This document shows, piece by piece, positions 8,791-17,190 of a DNA stretch of 64,000 nucleotides. Every line of letters begins with the position of its first letter. Position 1 is the first letter of the stretch. The position numbers and the translations under genes were made by a program. Source of the DNA: Bacteroidota bacterium (GTDB lineage Bacteria > Bacteroidota > Bacteroidia > Flavobacteriales > Weeksellaceae); the NCBI GenBank assembly GCA_023394415.1, contig JAEXAR010000034.1:1-64000 (forward strand), written 5' to 3'. The notes under the pieces are model-generated. The model was not told the origin of the DNA, made no database searches, and was given only the letters and a program-made list of their open reading frames with translations.

Positions 8791-9372
8791 TTATGCTTCA
8801 TCATCTTCTTCAAACACATCATCTGCATAGTCTTCAGTTTCCTCATCATCAAAGGTTTCATCTTCATCCGAAAAATCACCGCTTTCGAAATCATCATCGA
8901 AACCAAATCCGTCCTCATCATCCATCAGAGGCATTATAGTTTTTTTACTTTTGGCACCGCCATTTTTTCCCGGCGCTTTCAGAGGAACGTTTCCGAAACG
9001 GTACACCGTGATAGGATAATTAACGGCAGGCTTTTCATCCATCACTTCAATCAATTCACAGAAAAACTCCCATAAATCGAGCAATCCATACTGAAACTGC
9101 GCTTTGTCTCCTACTTTTTCGAAGGCTTCGCTGATGTACACATCCGACATAATTTCGCCATCTCCTTCATCACTCATATCCTCCAAAGGAACACTTTTTA
9201 TAATTGTACCATCATCTTCTAGAAGGTTGAACGCAGAAAGTTCATCTCCCTGAAGGCTGAACGCACTTTTAATCCCTAAATGAAGGTTCCAAAGTGTTTG
9301 CTTTTCCTTAATCTCGATATCGCGGAAGATATCTTCTTTGGTGTCTAAAATTACACGTATCTTATAAACCAT
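8791..9372 (-). CDS. pRiA4b ORF-3-like (IS1096 passenger TnpR-like) family protein
   Basis: The N-terminal 120 residues (VYKIRVILDTKEDIFRDIEI, then WNLHLGIKSAF, then FQYGLLDLWEFFCELIEV) match the beta-rich pattern of the plasmid pRiA4b ORF-3 family, in which the query strand is followed by a helix and a DFGD/YDYGD-like strand (here FQYGLLDLW). The family name refers to mobile elements, but no transposase or inverted repeat is seen nearby, so this copy looks chromosomal. The C terminus (about 145-193) is an Asp/Glu tract with few other residues, which is unusual and may bind a basic partner. Function unknown. The gene is monocistronic with a good promoter (9421-9428) and terminator. Confidence 0.7.
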   Translation of the reverse strand: MVYKIRVILDTKEDIFRDIEIKEKQTLWNLHLGIKSAFSLQGDELSAFNLLEDDGTIIKSVPLEDMSDEGDGEIMSDVYISEAFEKVGDKAQFQYGLLDLWEFFCELIEVMDEKPAVNYPITVYRFGNVPLKAPGKNGGAKSKKTIMPLMDDEDGFGFDDDFESGDFSDEDETFDDEETEDYADDVFEEDDEA

Positions 9373-9420
9373 ACTTTTTACTGACTTATTTTTTTGTTCA
9401 AAGTGTTTTAGATTCGGTTA

Positions 9421-9448
9421 CAAATATAAAACAATTGCAAAGTGCCAA
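9421..9448 (-). promoter_or_regulatory. Promoter of the pRiA4b ORF-3-like gene
   Basis: On the minus strand a TTG (9448-9446) is followed after 17 bp by TATATTTG (9428-9421), fitting the Bacteroidetes -33/-7 pattern TTG-N17-23-TAnnTTTG. The ATG is at 9372. Confidence 0.65.
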
Positions 9449-9504
9449 AAAAAAATTTAAAGTTTTTATTTTAAAAAGATTTTGCTAAATTTTTCGCCTT
9501 ATCT

Positions 9505-10518
9505 CTATCCCTTCTCGAGCATAAAGCTGAACTTGGTTCCTTCTAGATAGACGCTTTCTACCATTATATTTTCGTTATGTGCCTCCAAAATATGTTTTAC
9601 GATTGCAAGACCAAGACCGGAACCACCCTCTCTTCTGCTGCGGCTGCTTTCTACTCGGAAGAATCTTTCAAAAATTCTTGGTACGGCTTCAGGCTTTATT
9701 CCCATACCATTATCCGAAACTTCTACTAAAACTTTATTCTTAAGAACAGTCGTTTTCACAACAATCTGTGCTTGCTGACGATTGGCATAATATATAGCAT
9801 TAGAAATTAAATTAATAAGAACCTGAGAAATTTTTTGTTTGTCGGCATTTACAAATATCTGAGGTACAGATGCATTGAGGCTTAATATAGCGTTTCGGTT
9901 TTGCGACTCCAAATCAAGCATATCAAAAATTTCTCGAATCATAATAATGATATCGAATTTGGATAAATTGAGTTGAATTTCACCCGATTCGAAACGGTTG
10001 ATCATATCAAGATCGTTCACAATATTAAGCAAACGTTCAACAGAAATGCCGATACGATCCAGATATTTATCACGGATGTTAAGATTTTCTACCCCTCCGT
10101 CTCGAAGTGTCTCGATGTAACCTTGTATTGAAAAAAGTGGTGTTTTCAGCTCGTGAGATACGTTTCCGATATATTCTTTCCTGTAAGCTTCCATCTCTTT
10201 AATCATATCAATTTCAGAAACATTACGGTTCAGCCTTTCCGAAAGTTCCTTAAAGCTAACATTTTCAGAATTTTCAAAAAAATCTTTGGGCAAATCGACT
10301 GCCATTTTCTTAATTTGCCTTCTTCCATAGGTACGGAAAAGAAAATCTACCCCAAAATAATTGGTAAGAAAGATTAGAAACACACTGATGATGAAAAGCA
10401 AATCCGTATTGACCTTACTGACATCAAACGTTTTGGAATAATCGAATGCAATAACGATAACGGTAATGGCTACCGTCATTAAAAATGCTGCGAGAAATGA
10501 AAGCCTGTTAAACTTCAT
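9505..10518 (-). CDS. Sensor histidine kinase, PhoR-like
   Basis: Membrane sensor kinase of a two-component system with the response regulator at 10528. The 337 residues comprise two TM helices (about 8-25 and 38-56) with a very short periplasmic loop, a linker without a clear HAMP or PAS, a HisKA domain with His122 in NVSHELKTPL, and a HATPase domain with INLISNAIYYAN (N box), VSDNGMGI (G1), RIFERFFRVE (F box) and GGSGLGLAIVKHIL (G2). The order kinase-after-regulator and the closeness to PhoR-type kinases suggest phosphate sensing, but the signal is not proven. Stop and start of the two genes are 9 bp apart, so they are cotranscribed. Confidence 0.9.
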   Translation of the reverse strand: MKFNRLSFLAAFLMTVAITVIVIAFDYSKTFDVSKVNTDLLFIISVFLIFLTNYFGVDFLFRTYGRRQIKKMAVDLPKDFFENSENVSFKELSERLNRNVSEIDMIKEMEAYRKEYIGNVSHELKTPLFSIQGYIETLRDGGVENLNIRDKYLDRIGISVERLLNIVNDLDMINRFESGEIQLNLSKFDIIIMIREIFDMLDLESQNRNAILSLNASVPQIFVNADKQKISQVLINLISNAIYYANRQQAQIVVKTTVLKNKVLVEVSDNGMGIKPEAVPRIFERFFRVESSRSRREGGSGLGLAIVKHILEAHNENIMVESVYLEGTKFSFMLEKG

Positions 10519-10527
10519 TCCGTAAAG

Positions 10528-11205
10528 TTACACAACTAATTTGTAACCGATACCTTTAAGTGTTTGTATGGAAGTATCACCCAGTTTTTCACGAAGTCTG
10601 CGGATGTGAACATCAATGGTTCTTTCACCCACGATAACATCATTTCCCCACACTTTTTCTAGAATTTCTTCTCTTTTAAAAACTTTCTGTGTGTTAGAAG
10701 CCAAGAGATGTAGCAAGTCGAATTCTTTTTTGGGTAAAAGGAAAATTTGTCCATTTTTGGTAACCCTAAAGTTGTCTTTATCAATGATTAAATCACCTAT
10801 TTCCAGAACTTTGGTGCGATCTTCTACCTGGTTGGTAAGCTGTAATAAAGCATTAATTTTAGAAATAAGAATTTTTGGCTTAATCACTTTTACAACATAA
10901 TCATTAGCTCCTGCTTGATATCCTGCTAATTGCGAGAACTCTTCACCTCTTGCGGAAAGAAAAATGATTAACGTTTTCTGAAGTTCCTTTAATTTTCTTA
11001 AATCCTGACAAGTCTCTATCCCGTCTTTTTCTGGCATCATTACATCTAATAATATAAGATCTGGCAGTATTTCTTTGGCTTTTTCAATACCTTCATTACC
11101 ATTATCTGCTGTGTAGACCTGATAACCTTCTTTCTCTAAATTATAGGATAGAATCTCGAGAATATCTTGCTCGTCATCAATTAAAAGAATCTTTTTCGGG
11201 TTCAT
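10528..11205 (-). CDS. Response regulator with OmpR/PhoB-type DNA-binding domain
   Basis: The regulator of the kinase at 9505. I prefer the ATG at 11205 (MNPKKILLIDDEQDI, 225 residues), because the longer start at 11226 overlaps the -7 box at 11224-11231. The receiver domain has the acidic pair DD near residue 10, phosphoacceptor Asp54 in LILLDVMMPEKDG and the Lys in YVVKVIKPK. The C-terminal winged helix (about 125-225) has LLPKKEFDLLHLLASN and ERTIDVHIRRLREKLG, typical of PhoB. A likely target is the divergent TonB receptor/lipoprotein operon starting at 11398, since the two share the 171-bp intergenic region. Confidence 0.92.
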   Translation of the reverse strand: MNPKKILLIDDEQDILEILSYNLEKEGYQVYTADNGNEGIEKAKEILPDLILLDVMMPEKDGIETCQDLRKLKELQKTLIIFLSARGEEFSQLAGYQAGANDYVVKVIKPKILISKINALLQLTNQVEDRTKVLEIGDLIIDKDNFRVTKNGQIFLLPKKEFDLLHLLASNTQKVFKREEILEKVWGNDVIVGERTIDVHIRRLREKLGDTSIQTLKGIGYKLVV

Positions 11206-11223
11206 TTTTACCTTTTGAGCTTT

Positions 11224-11231
11224 CAAATTTA
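11224..11231 (-). promoter_or_regulatory. -7 box of the response regulator-kinase operon
   Basis: Reads TAAATTTG on the minus strand, a full match to TAnnTTTG, 18 bp upstream of the preferred ATG at 11205. It decides the start, because a promoter here would exclude the ATG at 11226. Confidence 0.6.
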
Positions 11232-11299
11232 CTTAAAATAAAATGATGTTCTTAAGCATAAAATTAATATTTACATAAATTTAACATTGCCCGTTTTTA

Positions 11300-11330
11300 T
11301 TTAAACTTTAATTAAAAATTATTTAAAGAT
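11300..11330. promoter_or_regulatory. Possible operator dyad between regulator and receptor genes
   Basis: Within the 171-bp divergent region an imperfect dyad CTTTAA-N11-TTAAAG lies around 11305-11328, upstream of a 7-of-8 -7 box (TTCCTTTG, 11361-11368) and the ATG at 11398. This would be a suitable place for the response regulator to bind. AT-richness makes such dyads common by chance. Confidence 0.25.
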
Positions 11331-11397
11331 TACTAAACCAAAGCTGGTGTAAATGATGATTTCCTTTGCACAGAAATAAATTAAGTAATAAAAGGAA

Positions 11398-14001
11398 ATG
11401 AAAATTAATCGTATAAGTGTCGCAGCTTTGTTCCTGATAGCTTCAACATCAATCACTTACGGACAAGTTGTAAATGACACCATAAAAAACGAGAAAAAAA
11501 TTGACGGTGTAACTCTAAAAGGAAATACCAGCAAAAAAACTGAAACCGCCGTTTTACAGGAAATTAAAAAATCAACAGTACAAAAACAGGCTGTAGGAGC
11601 CGAAGAAATCTCAAGAAAAGGAATCAGCAATGTAGAACAGGGATTAACCAAAGTAACAGGTATCACTACTGTTGAAGGCAGAGGTTTATTTGTAAGAGGT
11701 CTTGAAGAGCGTTACAACACTTTACTTGTTAACGGACTCGGAACACCATCCAACAACCCTTTCCAAAAGATTATTGCACTAAAACAGTTCCCTACTGATG
11801 TTGTAGGAAAGCTGAATATCTACAAAACTTTCAACTCGAACCTTTATGCCGATTTTGCGGGTGCAACTTTTGATATTGAAACCCTAACTATTGATAAAGA
11901 ATTCACAAAAATTGAATTTAGTGCCGGTTATAATACGCAAACTACTCTAAAGAATTTTAAAGTAAACCCTAATGCTTACACTATTGATGGTTATTTAGGT
12001 TTAAATTCTAAAAACAGACAGCTACCGGATCAAATTAATGGTTTCATACCCTCCAATTACAATTTTACACAAGCTGAATCCATAAACTCTTTTAAAGATG
12101 GATGGAATGCTGATAACATTAAGGCATTGCCTAATACTGGTTTAGGATTTACCACTGCAAGAAAATTTAGAATTGGTGAGAGCGGAAATCTAGGGATGCT
12201 ATTGTCCTTAAACCAAGCCAGCAAATACCAATTTTTTGAAGGTGATAAAAACCAGTTCATCTCTTTAGGCACTGAAGGTAAAATGAATAACGACCTGCAT
12301 AGAAAAGAGTATGAATATGAATTGGAATCATCAGCTTTAGTAGGTTTAGGTTATAAACAAGGTGGTTTTAATGTTGCGTTGAACGGTGTTTTCTTGCAGA
12401 ACGCATCCAATACCATTTCAGATTTTTTAGGTTACAAAGACCAAAAAGAACAAGATGCCGGTAAAAGATTTTTCCGTGTGGATCAAATGGATATTTCAAA
12501 ATTCTTTGACATCCAATTGTTAGCGTCACAGAAGATTGGCGACAGACATCTCTTTAAAATTGGTGGAAGCTGGGTAAAAAACAATTTTCAGCAACCGGAT
12601 CGAAAAATTTCTGAAGGATTCATCACTGGCACTCCAAATCAGGTAGAAATGACTTTTGGTGGTAACAACCTCATTCGCCAGTATCTTGATGTGAACGGAA
12701 ACAATTTCTTCTCTAGCTTAGCAGAATACTCTATTAATTTAGGTGAAAAGAATGACAGAAATAATTATCCTTGGCAAGTTAGTGTTGGGTATAACGGTTT
12801 CTTCGATCACCGTAGTAATTCTTATCGCTTCATAGCGTCAAATCTTGATAATATTGCCTATAGAACTGTTGTTGTAGACATTGATAAGCCACAACAGACG
12901 TATAACAACTTTATTATGAAAGGGGCATTTCATTTCAAAGAAGAGTCGAATGAGAGCCAGTACAGAACCAATCTTTATCAATTTGTAAATGCAGGTTACC
13001 TTAATCTGAATTATAAACCAAATGAAACCTGGGATATTTTATTAGGTGGACGTGTTGAAAATAACATCAACATTACCAGATATAAAGATCAAGGTGATAC
13101 AAAATTCAACAATTTGGTTAAGAATCAATATTTCATACTTCCATCATTATCTCTAAAAAAGGAATTGAATGGCAGATCCAACATTAGATTCGCTGCGAGC
13201 AAAACGATTACAAGACCTATCTTGATTGAGTATATGCCAATTACCTACATCAATCCGGATAATGAAAATATTATTGGTAATAAAAGTCTGAAAAACAGTG
13301 AAAACTATAACATGGACTTGAAATATGAAATTTTCCCTACCAATAGAGAACTTTTTTCAGTAAATCTCTTTGCTAAAAAAATAGATAATGCTATTGAAAG
13401 AGGTTACACAGCATCCGGTAACTCCAATGGTGTTGCAATAACATTCTTTAATGCTAACACGGCTTTGCTTGCCGGTATTGAGTTGGAAGGGATTATGAAC
13501 CTATCCAGATTATCTGAAAATCTAAACCAATGGACGTTAGGAGCTAATGCAACATTTATGTATTCGGATGTTGACAGAAGTTCAGAACAGCTTACACAAG
13601 AAAAACCGCTGAACTTCACAGGGAACCTTGGAAACAGAAAATTACAGGGAGCATCACCTTGGACGGTTAATGCCGATTTAAAATATGAGTTCAAAAACTC
13701 ACAAAATCTACCTCATACCGTTTCATTAGTGTATAATGTTTCAGGATCCAAAATATTCACTGTGGGTACTGCAGGTTTAGATCACATTTATGAAAGACCA
13801 TTTCATCAGTTAGACTTTATCTATAACTCTCAACTTACAAAAAACTGGAACGTAAAACTAGGTGTACAAAATATCCTAAACAGTAATTATAAGCTAGAAC
13901 TAGGAAAAGACAGCTATATCCCAGTTGATGTAAGAACATTAATACACACCAACTACAAAAGAGGAACTAACCTTAACCTTACTATAGGTTATACATTTTA
14001 A
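11398..14001 (+). CDS. TonB-dependent outer-membrane receptor
   Basis: An outer-membrane beta-barrel transporter energised by TonB. The 867 residues begin with a signal peptide (1-22, ending ITYG), then a stretch with VTLKGNTSKKTE that resembles a TonB-box region, a plug domain (about 60-165, with KGISNVEQGLTKVTGITT and FVRGLEERYNTLLVNG) and a large barrel ending in aromatic residues (LTIGYTF). There is no N-terminal carboxypeptidase-like domain. The next gene, 24 bp downstream, encodes a surface-type lipoprotein, recalling receptor-lipoprotein pairs such as SusC/SusD. The divergent PhoR/PhoB-like pair suggests phosphate-linked expression. The ligand is not shown by the sequence. Confidence 0.9.
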   Translation: MKINRISVAALFLIASTSITYGQVVNDTIKNEKKIDGVTLKGNTSKKTETAVLQEIKKSTVQKQAVGAEEISRKGISNVEQGLTKVTGITTVEGRGLFVRGLEERYNTLLVNGLGTPSNNPFQKIIALKQFPTDVVGKLNIYKTFNSNLYADFAGATFDIETLTIDKEFTKIEFSAGYNTQTTLKNFKVNPNAYTIDGYLGLNSKNRQLPDQINGFIPSNYNFTQAESINSFKDGWNADNIKALPNTGLGFTTARKFRIGESGNLGMLLSLNQASKYQFFEGDKNQFISLGTEGKMNNDLHRKEYEYELESSALVGLGYKQGGFNVALNGVFLQNASNTISDFLGYKDQKEQDAGKRFFRVDQMDISKFFDIQLLASQKIGDRHLFKIGGSWVKNNFQQPDRKISEGFITGTPNQVEMTFGGNNLIRQYLDVNGNNFFSSLAEYSINLGEKNDRNNYPWQVSVGYNGFFDHRSNSYRFIASNLDNIAYRTVVVDIDKPQQTYNNFIMKGAFHFKEESNESQYRTNLYQFVNAGYLNLNYKPNETWDILLGGRVENNINITRYKDQGDTKFNNLVKNQYFILPSLSLKKELNGRSNIRFAASKTITRPILIEYMPITYINPDNENIIGNKSLKNSENYNMDLKYEIFPTNRELFSVNLFAKKIDNAIERGYTASGNSNGVAITFFNANTALLAGIELEGIMNLSRLSENLNQWTLGANATFMYSDVDRSSEQLTQEKPLNFTGNLGNRKLQGASPWTVNADLKYEFKNSQNLPHTVSLVYNVSGSKIFTVGTAGLDHIYERPFHQLDFIYNSQLTKNWNVKLGVQNILNSNYKLELGKDSYIPVDVRTLIHTNYKRGTNLNLTIGYTF

Positions 14002-14025
14002 TACAATAAAATTTAATTAAGTAAT

Positions 14026-15240
14026 ATGAAAAAGAACATTTTGACGCTATTGTCCCTTTCATTAGCATTTGCAGTAACTTCTTGTACAGTAGAAATCAGA
14101 GAAGATTCTGATGCAGGTACTCCAACACCAAATCCTACAACAGGTGCAGTGTTAAGCGGAACAGGAACATTAGCCGGAACTTTAAAACAAAATACAGTAG
14201 TAAAGAAAGGCAACTACACTTTAGAAGGTGTGGTAAAAGTACCGGAAGGAATATCACTAACGATAGAACCGGGTGCAACATTCACCGCAAAAACATCTGT
14301 AGGAAGCAGCTTAGTAGTTTTACAAGGAGGTAAAATTTATGCAGAAGGTACAGCAACTGAACCTATCGTATTTACTTCTGACAATAAAAAGCCTGGAGAT
14401 TGGGGTGGACTTACTGTATATGGTAACGCACCAATTAAAGCCATAAACGGAGCAAACAAAGCACTATCTGAAGACGGAAATAACGTGTATTATGGTGGTG
14501 ATAATCCTAATGACAATTCCGGAAGCCTGAAATTTGTAAGAGTAGAATTCGGAGGTAAGAAAATTGGAGACGGAACTTCTGAAACCAATTCTATGACTTT
14601 CTATGCTGTAGGTGCTGGAACAACGCTTGAAAACCTGGTTTCTTATATGGGAACAGATGATGGTTACGAATTTTTCGGAGGTACTGTAAGTGCAAAAAAT
14701 TTGGTTGCTTATGGTAATTATGACGATTCTTTCGATTGGCAAGATGCTTGGAGTGGACAGTTCAACAGCAACTGGTACGCTTACCAAACAGGCATTGGAA
14801 ACTTCGGCATGGAAATAGAATCATCAGGAAATGCTGACAATACTGCTCCTAAAGTTAATGGTCTTACATTAATAAGAGCTGCAGGAACAAAACCAGAAGT
14901 AGCAGGTTCAATAGAAGTTTCAGCAATCCAGTTCAAGAAACATGGATCTGGTATTTTCTCAAATGTTTACATTGATGGTTATAAAGATACAGATGGTAAA
15001 AAATCTTGGGCAGTACTCATTCAGGATGCTGCTACAGAAGCAGAACAGGTAAACAAAGGAAAAATAAAAGTAACTCCTGTAAACCATGTAAATTCAGACA
15101 ACTTAAATACTTGGGGTTATGCTTATACACCAAATTCAGCATTTACATTTACAAGTGATGCCACTGTAAAGAAAGTATCTATGACTCCAGGAGCTTGGGC
15201 AACTGTAAATGGAGTTGATCTTTTATCAGCTTTAAAATAA
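14026..15240 (+). CDS. Beta-helix lipoprotein, putative partner of the TonB receptor
   Basis: A 404-residue lipoprotein (lipobox AVTSC, Cys20) with a Thr/Pro linker (about 30-45). The rest has the repeating Gly/Asn/Thr pattern of a right-handed parallel beta helix: VKKGNYTLEGVVKVPEG, LTIEPGATFTAK, LKFVRVEFGG and LENLVSYMGTDDGYEFFGG, where turns of about 22-24 residues end in G-G or T-D. It follows the TonB receptor by 24 bp and precedes a strong terminator, so the two genes form an operon. I infer a surface-exposed ligand-capture or adhesion role next to the receptor. Relatives in databases are sometimes called multidrug transporter, which this sequence contradicts. Confidence 0.75.
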   Translation: MKKNILTLLSLSLAFAVTSCTVEIREDSDAGTPTPNPTTGAVLSGTGTLAGTLKQNTVVKKGNYTLEGVVKVPEGISLTIEPGATFTAKTSVGSSLVVLQGGKIYAEGTATEPIVFTSDNKKPGDWGGLTVYGNAPIKAINGANKALSEDGNNVYYGGDNPNDNSGSLKFVRVEFGGKKIGDGTSETNSMTFYAVGAGTTLENLVSYMGTDDGYEFFGGTVSAKNLVAYGNYDDSFDWQDAWSGQFNSNWYAYQTGIGNFGMEIESSGNADNTAPKVNGLTLIRAAGTKPEVAGSIEVSAIQFKKHGSGIFSNVYIDGYKDTDGKKSWAVLIQDAATEAEQVNKGKIKVTPVNHVNSDNLNTWGYAYTPNSAFTFTSDATVKKVSMTPGAWATVNGVDLLSALK

Positions 15241-15273
15241 TTATTTCTTCATCAGTAATTCATATCAAATTAT

Positions 15274-15298
15274 AAAACCACCGAAATTCGGTGGTTTT
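15274..15298. terminator. Terminator of the receptor-lipoprotein operon
   Basis: Stem AAAACCACCGAA / TTCGGTGGTTTT followed by T residues, 34 bp after the stop at 15240. The gene on the other side is convergent (ends at 15321), and A residues flank the other arm, so it may work both ways. Confidence 0.85.
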
Positions 15299-15320
15299 TA
15301 TTTTTTTAGCATTTTTGAAG

Positions 15321-15620
15321 TTACTCTTCAGCATCTTCTTCGTCTTCGTACTGTTCCAGATAATAGGTAAATGTAAAATCGTCGAGTTCGTCGTCGGCAT
15401 CCTCCAGCGTTACAAGCAAATCTTCAAAAGTTTCGAGTTGATCTACACTCATATTTACAAATTCTAAATGCAGCGGCAGTACTACATATCCGGTGATACT
15501 ATCGAAAAGTGCATCCAGATTATTGCCAAAATATTCCGGTAAGTCTAATTTGGATTTCAATTCTGTATAGAAATCTTCATAATCTCCAATGTTTGTGAAA
15601 TCTATATATATTTCTTTCAT
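15321..15620 (-). CDS. Barstar family ribonuclease inhibitor
   Basis: Inhibitor expected to bind and block the barnase-like enzyme encoded just upstream. The 99 residues show the barstar core YFGNNLDALFDSITG, where Asp36 and Asp40 correspond to the barnase-contacting acidic residues of barstar and the family Trp is replaced by Phe. The C terminus is strongly acidic (DEEDAEE), as suits a mimic of RNA. It lacks a signal peptide and would act in the cytoplasm, protecting the cell from enzyme that has not been exported. The 84-bp gap to the nuclease gene and common orientation suggest one transcript. Confidence 0.88.
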   Translation of the reverse strand: MKEIYIDFTNIGDYEDFYTELKSKLDLPEYFGNNLDALFDSITGYVVLPLHLEFVNMSVDQLETFEDLLVTLEDADDELDDFTFTYYLEQYEDEEDAEE

Positions 15621-15704
15621 AGTTTATTTAATTTTAAAATATTTCAAGCGGTACAAATGGCTCAGCCTTGAATCAATTGAACCTTTGAATTATATGGAGT
15701 GTTG

Positions 15705-16232
15705 CTATTGTTTATCAAAATTTTTATAATGATCGTGTGTAAGCCAAACATCTCCATTTTTGGTAAAAACAATTCGATCGGCATTACGATTTCCGCAGTT
15801 ATAATTAACGTCAGCTTCATAATATTGTTCACCTTTTGGGAGTTGTTTTTCTCTGTTCGAAAATTTATCTCCGCCAATTGCTCTTCCTGGTAAAACCTCA
15901 CATAAATTTCCTTGTGAAGGAACCCAACCCTGATTTCTGGCTTCAGATTTTGTTATGTAATAATTAGGTAACTTTCCGTTTTTCTTCACATAATCAATCA
16001 CCACTTCTTCATCAGTAAGTTTATCGATTTCGGAAGAACTGGCAGATGAACTGTTTGATTTAGATTGATTTTCACCACGATTAACATTTCCGGTTTCTTG
16101 AGCCGGTGTTACATAAGCGGTTTCTGTTTGTTTTTTTTCAATCTTATAGTTGCTAATAAGATACATCACAAACATTCCGGCAAGTGCACCGAAGAGAAAG
16201 AAAAAGAAAATTTTTGTTTTATTCTGATTCAT
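15705..16232 (-). CDS. Membrane-anchored barnase-type ribonuclease
   Basis: A guanyl-preferring RNase of the barnase (N1/T1-type) family. Residues 8-27 are a single hydrophobic helix, followed by a Ser/Asn-rich linker (about 35-68) and the enzyme domain (69-175). The match to barnase is extensive: GKLPNYYITKSEARNQGW, IGGDKFSNRE, EADVNY and NRNADRI. Catalytic residues are all present: Lys95, Arg127, general base Glu139, Arg153 and general acid His168. Cys111 and Cys146, absent from classical barnase, could form a disulfide. The N-terminal helix has no clear cleavage site, so the nuclease may stay tethered to the membrane facing the periplasm. A barstar gene follows. Confidence 0.92.
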   Translation of the reverse strand: MNQNKTKIFFFFLFGALAGMFVMYLISNYKIEKKQTETAYVTPAQETGNVNRGENQSKSNSSSASSSEIDKLTDEEVVIDYVKKNGKLPNYYITKSEARNQGWVPSQGNLCEVLPGRAIGGDKFSNREKQLPKGEQYYEADVNYNCGNRNADRIVFTKNGDVWLTHDHYKNFDKQ

Positions 16233-16320
16233 AATTTTATTTCTGGTTTAACGTCTCGGGTTTAGAATTCAAATTCAACAGAGAAAAAGGGAAATGAATC
16301 CTGAAACTTTGGAAAATAGA

Positions 16321-17109
16321 TTATCTCCAATCTTCCGGGATATCGCATACCGGGATTGGATTAATTTTATGTTGCGCTGCTCGGTTCATCCTTTGGAATA
16401 TTTTGAAAACTTCCAAATCACGTCCAGTATAATCCACTTCAGTTTTGGTTCCCCATTCTTTTTGAATTTTCTCCAACTCCGGATAGGTTGCCCCAATTTG
16501 TTGTTCATCCGTTCTATCCACATCCCAGAGTCCATCGGTTGGAATCGCATTTTTAATACTTTCAGGTAAATCGAGCGTTCTTGCCAGTTCATAAACTTCT
16601 GTTTTGTATAAATCTGCAATGGGTGAAACATCTACTCCACCATCACCGTATTTGGTATAAAATCCGATGCCGAAATCTTCCACTTTATTTCCGGTACCAC
16701 ATACTAAAAGTCCATTAATTTGTCCGAAATAATATAGTGTAAGCATCCTTAATCTACTTCTGGTATTGGCAAAGGCTAATTTTTCATTTGGGAACAGGTC
16801 ATCTTTTACATCAAAAACTTTGTAGAGTGCCTCAAAAGGTTCGTTCAGATCAACGGATTTTCCCTTCACATTTGGAAATTTATTCTCTAAAAATTCTATA
16901 TGTTCCAAAGCACGAGACACTTGGTCTTTTTGCTGACGGATTGGCATTTCGATAGCCAAAACATCAAGACCTGTCATAGCACAAAGCGTAGAAACCACTC
17001 CTGAATCTACCCCTCCTGAAACGCCGATAACATAACCTTTTACATTGGCTTTTGTAGCATAATCTTTCAGCCAGTTTACAATATGATTGATGATTTTCTC
17101 AGTTTGCAT
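16321..17109 (-). CDS. nadE: NAD synthetase, ammonia-dependent type
   Basis: Final step of NAD synthesis, amidating deamido-NAD with ATP. The 262 residues have the ATP pyrophosphatase P-loop SGGVDS at 31-36, the conserved blocks NTRSRLRMLTLYYF and GTGNKVEDFGIGFYTKYGDGGVDV, and the C-terminal signature around PTDGLWDVDRTDEQQIGATYPELE. There is no N-terminal nitrilase-type glutaminase domain, so free ammonia is the likely nitrogen donor. It lies divergent from gldB, a neighbourhood I recall from other Flavobacteriia. Length and motifs are normal. Confidence 0.95.
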   Translation of the reverse strand: MQTEKIINHIVNWLKDYATKANVKGYVIGVSGGVDSGVVSTLCAMTGLDVLAIEMPIRQQKDQVSRALEHIEFLENKFPNVKGKSVDLNEPFEALYKVFDVKDDLFPNEKLAFANTRSRLRMLTLYYFGQINGLLVCGTGNKVEDFGIGFYTKYGDGGVDVSPIADLYKTEVYELARTLDLPESIKNAIPTDGLWDVDRTDEQQIGATYPELEKIQKEWGTKTEVDYTGRDLEVFKIFQRMNRAAQHKINPIPVCDIPEDWR

Positions 17110-17156
17110 AATAATTTTGTTTCAAGTTGCTAGTATAAGGTTTAAAGTTATTTATC

Positions 17157-17164
17157 TATTTTTG
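17157..17164 (+). promoter_or_regulatory. -7 box of gldB
   Basis: TATTTTTG, a full TAnnTTTG match, 26 bp before the ATG at 17191. A TTG at 17127-17129 is 27 bp upstream, slightly far for a -33 element. Confidence 0.5.
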
Positions 17165-17190
17165 TAAACATTTTAAACAGATGTAAAAAT

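Noticed and set aside
8791..9372. Mobile element suggested by the pRiA4b/IS1096 family name
   Set aside because: No transposase, terminal repeats or target duplication around the gene; only the family name points to mobility.
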